A model generated the notes under the pieces. It searched no databases. It was not told the DNA's origin and saw only the letters and a program-made list of their open reading frames with translations. Positions 39,135 to 50,664 of a stretch of 64,000 bases of DNA are shown piece by piece. The DNA lies in the NCBI GenBank assembly GCA_029961685.1, contig JARWKL010000007.1, positions 24,561,013 through 24,625,012 on the forward strand, given 5' to 3'. Position numbers and translations under genes: made by a program. Positions within the stretch are counted from its first letter, which is position 1. Every line of letters starts with the position of its first letter. The DNA comes from Aristolochia californica (taxonomy: Eukaryota; Streptophyta; Magnoliopsida; Piperales; Aristolochiaceae).

Positions 39135-42100
39135 GTGTTCATTTGTGGTGTGTGAATAGATATTTTTTATTTACATTAGTTATTATTTTAAATATTTTCC
39201 ACACATCAACTATAAAATTTTTATTTTATTGGGATCCTTTTTGCATTTTTGATTTATGGGATGAAGGGGGAGCGAAAACTCAATGTTCTGATTTAAGAAA
39301 AAAGTGTACATCTAAAATGGAAATGCACAATGCACAAATGTAGAGAGAGATATTTCCAAAGAGTGTCTGTATATTTTAGGGATCGTATGCACTTTTTTCT
39401 TTTTTATATCTAAGGTTTTGCAATCGTCGGGAAATGGGGGAGGCGGGCGATTTTTAACGGAGTGTTGACTTGAAATCCATAAGTCATTTGTTAAAAAAAT
39501 ATAGCCCGTTACGCATGATAAATCACATTACAATCATCTATGATTAATTATGTTAGCTTTTTGCAAATGGGGAAAATAATGACATGTTTGACTCGGGTAA
39601 ATATCCCACCGCAAGTTCACTTGAGAATTGAATGAGCGTTTGTTATTCTCTTTAAAAGCTTTGCATCCATAGATCATTTGCATCTTTAACATGTTTCAAA
39701 CATGCATATCCATTTTTGAAACATGTGTGGACGAAATCTCTTTCTTGCAAAATTCCAAGCTATTAGGGTTAAACTAGTGGAATTTCCCAAAATTGGATAA
39801 CAAAACTTTTGTGTTCATTAGTGTTGGGTGAATAAATTTTCTTTATTTATATTTGTTGCTGTTTTAAATTTTTTCCATACATCAACTATAAAATTTTCAT
39901 TTTGTTGTGGGCTTTTTGCCTTGTTTGTTTTCGGGATGAAGGGAGAGCGAAAAGTCAAAGTTTTGATTTAAGAAAAAAGTGTCCATCTAAAAGGGAAAAT
40001 CACAATGCACAATTGTAGGGAGAGATAATTCCAAAGAGTGTCTGTAATTTTTAGGGATTGTAAGCTCTTTTTAGTTTTTATATCTCAGGTTTTGCAATCG
40101 TCGGGAAAAATTGGTGGCAGAGGATTTTTAATTGAGTGTTGAACTGCAATCCATAAGTCATTTCATACAAAAATACAGCCCGTTACGTATGATAAATCAC
40201 TTTACAATCATCTATGATTGCTAGATCAAATTTTTGAAAATGGGCAAAATAATGACTAGTGAGACTCGGGTAAATATCCGAGCCCACGTTCACTTGAGAA
40301 TTTAATGAGCGTTTGTTATTCTCTTTAAAAGCTTTGGATCCATAGGTCATTTTAATCTTTAACATGTTTTAAGCATGCATATCCATTATTAACAGTTGTG
40401 TAGAAAAAATCTCCTTCATGTAAAATTCCAAGCTTAATAGGGTTGGACTAATGGAATTTCCCAAACTTGGATAACAAAACTTTTGTGTTCATTTGTGGTG
40501 TGTGAATAGATATTGTTTTTTACATTAGTTATGTTTTTTAAATATTTTCCACACATCAACTATAATATTTTTATTTTGTTGTGATCATTTTTGCCTTTTT
40601 TGTTTACGGGATGAAGGGGGAGCGAAAACTCAAAGTTCTGATTTAAGAAAAAACTGTACATCTAAAATGGAAATGCACAATGCACAAATGTAGAGAGAGA
40701 TATTTCCAAAGTGTGTCTGTATGTTTTTAGGTATCGTATGCACTTTTTCATTTTTATATCTAAGGTTTTCCAATCGTCAGGAAACGGGGGAGGCAGGCGA
40801 TTTTTAACTGAGTGTTTACTTCAAATCCATAAGTCATTTCTTATAAAAATATAGCCCATCACGCATGACAAATCACTTTACAATCATCTATGATTGTTAG
40901 CTCAACTTTTTTGAATATGGGCAAAATAATGGCTTGTTTGACTCGGGCAAATATCCCACCGCACGTTCTCTTGAGGTTTTAATGAGCGTTTGTTATTCTC
41001 TTTAAAAGCTTTGGATCCATAGGTCATTTGAATCTTTAACATGTTTCGGGCATGCATATCCATTTTTAAAACTTGTGTAAAAAAAAATCCCCTTCATGTA
41101 AAATTCCAACATATTAGTTTTGGACTAGTGGAATTTCCCAAACTTGGATAACAAAACTTTTGTGTTCATTTGTGGTGTGAGAATAAATTTTCTTCATTTA
41201 ATTTTTTTATAGTTTTAAAATTTTTCCATACATCAACTATGAAATTTTCATTTTTCTGTGATCGATTTGCATTTTTTGTTTACGGGATGAAGGGAGAGCG
41301 AAAAACTCGAAGTTTCGACTTAAGAAAAATGTGTACATCTAAAACGAAAATGCACAATGCACATATGTAGAGAGAGATAATTCAAAATAGTGTCTGTAAT
41401 TTTTAGGGATTGTAAGCACATTTTCGTTTTTAAATCTCAGGTTTTGCAATCGTTGGGAAATATGGGTTGCGGAGCAAAACAAAACTGAGTGTTGAATTGC
41501 AATCCATAAGTCATTTCATACAAAAATATAGCCCGTTACGCATGATAAATCACATTACAATCATCTATGATTAATTATGTAAATTTTTTGCAAAGGGGCA
41601 AAATAATGGCATGTTTGACTCGAGTTAAATATCCCACCGCAAGTTCACTTGAGAATTTAATGAGCGTTTGTTATTCTCTTTATATGCTTTGCATCCATAG
41701 CTCATTTGCATCTTTAACATGTTTCAAACATGCATATCCATTTTTAAAACATGTGTGGACGAAATCTCTTTCTTGTAAAATTCTAAGCTATTAGGGTTAA
41801 ACTAGTGGAATTTCCCAAAATGGGTTAACAAAACTTTTGTGTTCATTTGTGTTGGGTGAATAAATTTTCTTTATTTATATTTGTTGTTGTTTCAAATTTT
41901 TTCCATACATCAACTATAAAATTTTCATTTTGTTGTAGGTTTTTTGCCTTGTTTGTTTTCGGGATGAAGGGAGAGCGAAAAGTCAAAGTTTTGATTTAAG
42001 AAAAAAGTGTATATGTAAAATGGAAAAGCACAATGCACAATTGTAGGGAGAGATAATTCCAAAGAGTGTCTATAATTTTTATGGATTGTAAGCTCTTTTT

Positions 42101-42512
42101 AGTTTTTATATCTCAGGTTTTGCAATCATCGGGAAAAATTGGTGGCAGACGATTTTTAACTGAGTGTTGAATTGCAATCCATAAGTTATTTAATACAAAA
42201 ATATAGCTCATTATGCATGATAAATCACTTTACAATCATCTATGATTGCTAGATCAAATTTTTGAAAATGGGCAAAATAATGACTAGTTAGACTCGGGTA
42301 AATATCCCACCCCACGTTCACTTGAGAATTTAATGAGCATTTGTTATTCTCTTTAAAAGCTTTGGATCCATAGGTCATTTGAATCTTTAACATGTTTTAA
42401 GCATGCATATCCCTTTTTAACATATGTGTAGAAAAAATCTCCTTCATGTAAAATTCCAAGCTTAATAGGGTTGGACTAATGGAATTTTCCAAACTTGGAT
42501 AACAAAACTTTT
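39135..42512 (+). repeat. Five-unit HOR, copy 3 (3378 bp)
   Basis: Units are B/C at 39135, A at 39811, B at 40495, C2 at 41162 and A' at 41839. It directly follows copy 2, with unit starts offset by 3378-3389 bp. Its first unit has the B body of the unit at 28180 (tttttgcatttttgattt) and turns to C only at about 39500-39530, so it is a further recombinant. The A-type unit at 41839 keeps attctaagc but has gggttaaca and gtaggttttttgcc, so A' marks are partly lost. Confidence 0.88.
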
Positions 42513-43186
42513 GTGTTCATTTGTGTTGTGTTAATAGATATTTTTTTTTACATTAGTTATTATTTTTAATATTTTCCACACATACTCTATAAAATTTTTA
42601 TTTTGTTGTGGTCCTTTTTGCCTTTTTTGTTTACGGGATGAAGGGGGAGCGAAAACTCAAAGTTCTCATTTAAGAAAAAAGTGTACATCTAAAATGGAAT
42701 TGCACAATTCAAAAATGTAGAGAGAGATATTTCCAAAGAGTGTCTATATGTTTTTAGGGTTCGTATGCACTTTTTCTTTTTTATATCTAAGGTTTTGCAA
42801 TCGTCGGGAAAAGGGGGAGGCAGGCGATTTTTAACTAAGTGTTGACTTCAAATCCATAAGTCATTTCTTATAAAAATATAGCCTGTTACGCATGACAAAT
42901 CACTTTACAATCATCTATGATTGTTAGCTCAACTTTTTAAATATGGGCAAAATAATGGCTTGTTTGACTCGGGCAAATATCCCACTGCACGTTCACTTGA
43001 GGTTTTAATGAGAGTTTGTTATTCTCCTTAAAAGCTTTGGATCTATAGGTCATTTGAATCTTTACATGTCTCGGGCATGCATATCCATTTTTAAAACATG
43101 TGTAAAAAAAAATCCCCTTCATGTAAAATTCCAACATATTAGTTTTGTACTAGTGGAATTTCCCAAACTTGGATAACAAAACTTTT
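42513..43186 (+). repeat. B unit
   Basis: This B unit leads to C through ccaacatattagttttg, the lead seen in the five-unit HOR. It could be read as the start of a fourth, broken copy of that HOR. Confidence 0.85.
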
Positions 43187-43969
43187 GTGTTCATTTGTGG
43201 TGTGTGAATAAATTTTCTTCATTTAATTTTTTTTTAGTTGTAAACTTTTTCCGTACATCAACTATCAAATTTTCATTTTGCTGTGATCTATTTGCCTTTT
43301 TTGTTTACGGGATGAAGGGAGAGCGAAAAACTCGTAGTTTTGATTTAAGAAAAATGTGTACATCTAAAATGGAAATGCACAATGAACATATGTAGGCTTT
43401 TTGCCTTGTTTGTTTTCGAGATGAAGGGAGAGCGAAAAGTCAAAGTTTTGATTTAAGAAAAAAGTGTATATCTAAAATGGAAAAGCACAATGCACAATTG
43501 TATGGAGAGATAATTCCAAAGAGTTTCTGTAATTTTTATGGATTGTCAGCTCTTTTTAGTTTTTATATCTCAAGTTTTGTAATCGTCGGGAAAAATTGGT
43601 GGCAGAGGATTTTTAACTGAGTGTTTAATTGCAATCCATAAGTCATTTCATACAAAAATATAGCCCGTTACACATGATAAATCACTTTACAATAATCTAT
43701 GATTGCTAGATCAAATTTTTGAAAATGGGCAAAATAATGGCTTGTTAGACTCGGGTAAATATCCCACCGCACGTTCACTTGAGTATTTATTGAACGTTTG
43801 TTATTCTCTTTAAAATCTTCGGATCCATAGGTCATTTGAATCTTGAACATGTTTCAAGCATGAATATCCATTTTTAAAACATGTGTAGAAAAAATCTCCT
43901 TCATGTAAAATTCCAAGCTTAATAGGGTTGGGGTAATGGAATTTCCCCAACTTGGATAACAAAACTTTT
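43187..43969 (+). repeat. Over-long C/A hybrid unit (783 bp)
   Basis: The unit runs as C to acatatgtag (about 43394) and then steps back into an A body at gtaggctttttgcc, continuing as A to a B lead. About 110 bp is present in both forms. Both parents contain tgtag at the join, a five-base overlap. It is separate from the B/C hybrids: other parents and another join. Confidence 0.9.
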
Positions 43970-45317
43970 GTGTTCATTTGTGGTGTGTGAATAGATATTT
44001 TTTATTTACATTAGTTATTATTTTAAATATTTTCCACAGTTCAACTATAAAATTTTTATTTTATTGGGATCCTTTTTGCATTTTTGATTTACGGGATGAA
44101 GGGGGAGCGAAAACTCAAAGTTCTGATTTAGGAAAAAAGTGTACATCTAAAATGGAAATGCACAATGCACAAATGTAGAGAGAGATATTTCCAAAGAGTG
44201 TCTGTATGTTTTAGGGATCGTATGCACTTCTTCTTTTTTATATCTAAGGTTTTGAAATCGTCGGGAAACGGGGGAGGCGGGTGATTTTTAACTGAGTGTT
44301 GACTTCAAATCCATAAGTCATTTCTTACAAAAATATAGCCCATTACGCATGACAAATCACTTCACGATCATCTATGATTTTTTGCTCAACTTTTTGAATA
44401 TGGGCAAAATAATGGCTTGTTTGACTCGGGCAAATATCCCACCGCACGTTCACTTGAGAATTTAATGAGCATTTGTTAATCTCTTTAAATGCTTTGGATC
44501 CATAGGTCATTTGAATCTTTAACATATTTCTTGCATGCATATCCATTTTTAAAACATGTGTAGAAAAAATCCCCTTCAAGTAAAATTCCAAGATATTAGT
44601 TTTGGAATAGTGGAATTTCCCAAACTTGGACAACAAAACTTTTGTGTTCTTTTGTGGTGTGTGAATAAATTTTCTTCATTTAATTTTTTTATTATTTTAA
44701 ACTTTTTTCGTACATCAACTATGAGCTTTCATTTTGCTGTGATCTATTTGGCTTTTTTGCTTATGGGATGAAGGGAGAGCGAAAAACTCGAAGTTTTGAT
44801 TTAAGAAAAATGTGTACATCTAAAATGGAAAAGCACAATGCACAGTTTTAGGGAGAGATAATTCCAAAGAGTATCGATAATTTTTAGGGATTGTAAGCTC
44901 TTTTTAGTTTTTATCTCTCAGGTTTTGTAATCGTCGGGAAAAATTGGTGGCAGAGGATTTTTAACTGAGTGTTGAATTGCAATCCATAAGTCATTTCATA
45001 CAAAAATATAGCCCGTTACACATGATAAATCACTTTACAATCATCTATGATTGCTAGATCAAATTTTTGAAAATAGCCAAAATAATGACTTGTTAGACTC
45101 GGGTAAATATCCTACCGCACGTTGACTTGAGAATTTAATGAGCATTTGCTATTCCCTTTAAAAGCTATGGATCCATAGGTCATTTGAATCTTTAACATGT
45201 TTCAAGCATGCATATCCATTTTTAAAACATGTGTAGAAAAAATCTCCTTCATGTAAAATTCCAAGCTTAATGGGGTTGGACTAATGGAATTTCCCAAACT
45301 TGGATAACAAAACTTTT
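43970..45317 (+). repeat. B unit and C/A hybrid unit
   Basis: B at 43970 and the C/A hybrid at 44644 repeat the pair at 28180/28854 at an offset of 15790 bp, down to caactatgagctttcat in the hybrid. The switch to A comes at about 44825-44830 (aaatggaaaagcacaatg). Confidence 0.87.
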
Positions 45318-46661
45318 GTGTTCATTTGTGGTGTGTGAATAGATATTTTTTATTTACATTAGTTATTATTTTAAATATTTCCACACATCAACTATAAATT
45401 TTTTATTTTATTGGGATCCTTTTTGACTTTTTTGTTTCGGGATGAAGGGGGAGCGAAAACTCAAAGTTCTTATTTAAGAAAAAAGTGTACATCTAAAATA
45501 GAAATGCACAATGCACAAATGTAGAGAGAGATATTTCCAAAGAGTGTCTGTATGTTTTACGGATCGTATGCACTTTTTCTTTTTTATATCTAAGGTTTTG
45601 CAATCGTCAAGAAACGGGGGAGGCGGGCAATTTTTAACTGAGTGTTGACTTCAAATCCATAAGTCATTCTTATAAGAATATAGCCCGTTACGCATGATAA
45701 ATCACTTTACGATCATCTATGATTGTTAGCTCAACTTTTTGAATATGGGCAAAATAATGGCTTGCTTGACTCGGGCAAATTTCCCACCGCACGTTCACTT
45801 GAGAATATAATGAGCGTTTGTTATTCTCTTTAAATGCTTTAGATCCATAGGTCATTTGAATCTTTAACATGTTTTGGCATGCATATCCATTTTTAAAACA
45901 TGTGTAGAAAAAATCCCCTTCATGAAAAATTCCAAGATATTAGTTTTGGACTAGTGGAATTTGCCAAACTTGGATAACAAAACTTTTGTGTTCATTTGTG
46001 GTGTGTGAATAAATTTTCTTCATTTAATTTTTTTATTGTTTTAAACTTTTTCCGAACATCAACTACGAAATTTTCATTTTGTTGTGATCTATTTGCCTTT
46101 TTTGTTTACGGGATGAAGGGAGAGTGAAAAACTCGAAGTTTTGATTTAAGAAAAATGTGTACATCTAAAACGGAAATGCACAATGGACATATGTAGAGAG
46201 TGATAATTCCAAAGAGTGTCTGTAATTTTTAGGGATTGTAAGCACTTTTTCGTTTTTATATCTCAGGTTTTGCAATCATAGGGAAAAATGGGTTGCGGAG
46301 GATTTTTAACTGAGTATTGAATTGTAATCCATATGTCATTTATACAAAAATATAGCCCGTTACGCATGATAAATCACATTACAATCATCTATGATTAATT
46401 ATGTCAGCTTTTTGCAAATGGGCAAAATAATGGCATGTTTGACTCAGGTAAATATCCCACCGCAAGTTCACTTGAGAATTTAATGAGCGTTTGTTATTCT
46501 CTTTAAAAGTTTTGCATCCATAGCTCATTTGCATCTTTAACATGTTTCAAACATGCATATCCATTTTTAAAACATGTGTGGACGAAATCTCTATCTTGCA
46601 AAATTCCAAGCTATTAGGGTTAAACTAGTGGAACTTCCCAAAATTGGATAACAAAACGTTT
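45318..46661 (+). repeat. B and C1 units
   Basis: B at 45318 and C at 45988. The C unit is C1 (gaggatttttaactgag near 46298), the first since 8964. It marks the right edge of the C2-rich core. Confidence 0.9.
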
Positions 46662-48667
46662 GTGTTCGTTGGGTGAATAAATTTTCTTTATTTATATTTG
46701 TTATTATTTTAAATTTTTTCCATACATCAACTATAAAATTTTCATTTTGTTGTAAGCTTTTTGCATTGTTTGTTTTTAGGATGAAGGGAGAGCGAAAAGT
46801 AAAAGTTTTGATTTAAGAAAAAAGTGTACATCTAAAATGGAAAAGCACAATGCACAATTGTAGGGAGAGATAATTCCAAAGATTGTCAATAATTTTTAGG
46901 GATTGTAAGATCTTTTTAGTTTTTATATCTCAGGTTTTGCTATCGTCGGAAAAATTGGTGGCAGAGGATTTTTAACTGAGCAATCCATAAGTCATTTCAT
47001 ACAAAAATATAGCCCGTTACACATGATAAATCAGTTTACAATCATCTATGATTGTTAGATCAAATTTTTTAAAATGGGCAAAATAATGACTTGTTAGACT
47101 CGGGTAAATATCCCACCACACGTTCACTTGAGAATTTAATGAGCGTTCTTTTATTCTCTTTAAAAGCTTTCGATCCATAGGTCATTTGAATCTTTAACAT
47201 GTTTCAAGCACGCATATCCATTTTTAAAACATGTGTAGAAAAAATCTCCTTCATGTAAAATTCCAAGCTTAATAGGGTTGGACTAATGGAATTTCCCAAA
47301 CTTGGATAACAAAACTTTTGTGTTCATTTGTGGTGTGTGAATAGATATTTGTTATTTACATTATTTATTATTTTAAATATTTTCCACACGTCAACTATAA
47401 AATTTTTATTTTGTTGTGATCCTTTTTGCCTTTTTTATTTACGGGATGAAGGGGGAGCGAAAACTCAAAGTTTTGATTTAAGAAAAACGTGTACATCTAA
47501 AATGGAAATGCACACAGGACAAATGTAGAGAAAGATATTTCCAAAGAGTGTCTATATGTTTTAAGGATTGTATGCAGTCTTTTGTTTTTATATATAAGGT
47601 TTTGCAATCATTGGGAAACGGGGGAGGTGGGCGATTTTTAATTGAGTGTTGACTTCAAATCCATAAGTCATTTCTTACAAAAATTTAGCCCGTTATGCAT
47701 GACAAATCACTTTTCAATCATCTATGATAGTTAGCTCAACTTTTTGAATATGGGCAAAATAATGGCTTGTTTGACTCGGGCAAATATCCCACCGCACGTT
47801 CACTGTAGAATTTAAAGAGCATTTGTTATTCTCTTTAAAAGCTTTGGATCCATAGGTCATTTGAATCTTTAACATGTTTCTGGCATGCATATCCATTTTT
47901 AAAACATTTGTAGAAAAAATCCCCTTCATGTAAAATTCCAAGATATTAGTTTTGGACTAGTGGAATTTCCAAAACATGGATAACAAAACTTTTGCGTTCA
48001 TTTGTGGTGTGTGAATAAATTTTCTTTATTTACTTTTTTTATTTTTTTAAACTTTTTCCGTACATCAACTATGAAATTTTCATTTTGCTGTGATCTATTT
48101 GCCTTTTTTGTTTACGGGATGAAGGGAGAGCGAAAAAATTGAAGTTTTGATTTAAGAAAAATGTGTTTATCTAAAATGGAAATGCACAATGCACATATGT
48201 AGACAGACATAATTCCAAAGGGTATTTGTAATTTTTAGGGATTGTAAGCACCTTTTCGTTTTTATATCTCAGGTTTTGCAATCGTCGGGAAAAATGGGTA
48301 GCAGTGGATTTTTAACTGAGTGTTGAATTGCAATCCACAAGTCATTTTATTCAAAAATATAGCCCGTTACGCATGATAAATCAAATTACAATCATCTATG
48401 ATTAATTATGTCTGCTTTTTGAAAATGGGCAAAATAATGGCATGTTTGACTCGGGTAAATATCCCACTGCAAGTTCACTTGAGAATTTAATGAGCGTTTG
48501 TTATTCTCTTTAAAAGCTTTGAATCCATAGCTCATTTGCATCTTTAACATGTTTTAAACATGCATATCCATTTTTATAATATGTGTGGACGAAATCTCTT
48601 TCTTGCAAAATTCCAAGCTATTGGGTTAAACTAGTGGAATTTCCCAAAATTGGATAACAAAAATTTT
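46662..48667 (+). repeat. HOR trimer A-B-C1
   Basis: Units are A at 46662, B at 47320 and C at 47994. The A is 658 bp: its start reads gtgttcgttgggtg, about 8 bp short, and at 46975 tgttgaattg is missing after aactgag. The remainder is regular. Confidence 0.92.
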
Positions 48668-50664
48668 GTGTTCATTTGTGTTGGGTGAATAAATTTTCTT
48701 TATTTATATTTGTTATTGTTTTAAATTTTTTCCATACATCAACTATAAAATTTTCATTTTGTTGTAAGCATTTTGCCTTGTTTGTTTTCGGGATGAAGGG
48801 AGAGCAAAAAGACAAAGTTTTGATTTAAGAAAAAAGTGTACATCTAAAATGGAAAAGCACAATGCACAATTGTAGGGAGAGATAATTCCGAACAGTGTCT
48901 CTAATTTTTAGGGATTGAAAGCTCTTTTTAGTTTTTATATCTTATGTTTTGCAATCGTCGGGAAAAATTGGTGGCAGAGGATTTGAGTGTTGAATTGCAA
49001 TCCATAAGTGATTTCATACAAAAATATAGATCGTTACGCATGATAAATCATTTTACAATCATCTATGATTGTTAGATCTAATTTTTGAAAATGGGTAAAA
49101 TAATGACTTGTTAGACTCGGGTAAATATCCCACCGCACGTTCACTTGAGAATTTAATGAGCGTTTGTTATTCTCTTTAAAATCTTTGGATCCATAAGTCA
49201 TTTGAATCTTTAACATGTTTCAAGCATGCATATCCATTTTTAAAACATGTGTTGAAATAATCTCCTTCACGTAAAATTCCAAGCTTAATAGGGTTGGACA
49301 AAGGGAATTTCCCAAACTTGGATAACAAAACTTTTGTGTTCATTTGTGGTGTGTGAATAGTTATTTTATATTTACATTAGTTATTATTTTAAATATTTTC
49401 CACACATCAACTATAAAATTTTTATTTTGTTGTGATCTTTTTTGCCTTTTTTGTGTACGAGATGAAGGGGGAGCGAAAAGTCAAAGTTTTATTTAAGAGA
49501 AAAGTGTACATCTAAAATGGAAATGCAAAATGCACAAATGTAGAGAGAGATATTTCCAAAGAGTGTCTGTATGTTTTAGGGATCGTATGCACTTTTGTGT
49601 TTTTATGGCTAAGGTTTAGCAATCGTTGGGAAACGGGGGAGGCGGGCGATTTTTAACTAAGTGTTGACTTCAAATCCATAAGTCATTTCTTACAAAAATA
49701 TAGCCCGTTAAACATGACAAATTATTTTTCAATCATCTATGATTGTTAGCTCAACTTTTTGAATATGGGCAAAATAATGGCTTGTTTGACTCGGGCAAAT
49801 ATCCCGCCGCAGGTTCACTTGAGAATTTAATGAGCGTTTGTTATTATCTTTAAAAGCATTGGATCCATAGGTCATTTGAATCTTTAACATGTTTCTGGCA
49901 TGCATATCCATTTTTAAAACATGTGTGTAAAATTCCAAGATATTAGTTTTGGACTTGTGGAATTTCCCAAACTTGGATAACAAAACTATTGTGTTCATTT
50001 GTGGTGTGTGAATAAATTTTCTTCATTTAATTTTTTTATTGTTTTAAACTTTTTTCGTACATCAACTATGAAATTTTCATTTTGCTGTGATCTATTTGCC
50101 TTTTCTGTTTTCGGGATGAAGGGAGAGTGAAAAACTCAAAGTTTTGATTTAAGAAAAATGTGTACATCTAAAACGAAAATGCACAATGCACATATGTAGA
50201 GATAGATAATTTCAAAGTGTGTCTGTAACTTTAAGGGATTGTAAGCACCTTTCCGTTTTTATATCTCAGATTTTGCAATCGTCGGGAAAAATGGGTTGCG
50301 GAGGATTTTTAACTGAGTGTTGAATTGGAATCCATAAGTCATTTCATAAAAAACCATAGCCCGTTACACATGATAAATCACATTACAATCATCTATGATT
50401 AATTATGTCAGCTTTTTGCAAATGGGCAAAATAATGGCATGTTAGACTCGGGTAAATATCCCACCGCAAGTTCACTTGGGAATTTAATGAACGTTTGTTA
50501 TTCTCTTTAAAAGCTTTGCATCCATAGCTCATTTGCATCGTTAACATGTTTCAAACATGCATATCCATTTTTGAAACATGTGTGGACAAATCTCTTTCTT
50601 GCAAAATTCCAAGCTATTAGGGTTAAACTAGTGGAATTTCCCAAAATTGGATAACAAAACTTTT
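48668..50664 (+). repeat. HOR trimer A-B-C1
   Basis: Units are A at 48668, B at 49336 and C at 49991. About 18 bp is lost in the lead before C near 49925 (acatgtgtgtaaaattcc), and near 48980 the A unit lacks the tttttaact phrase (gaggatttgagtg). Confidence 0.92.
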
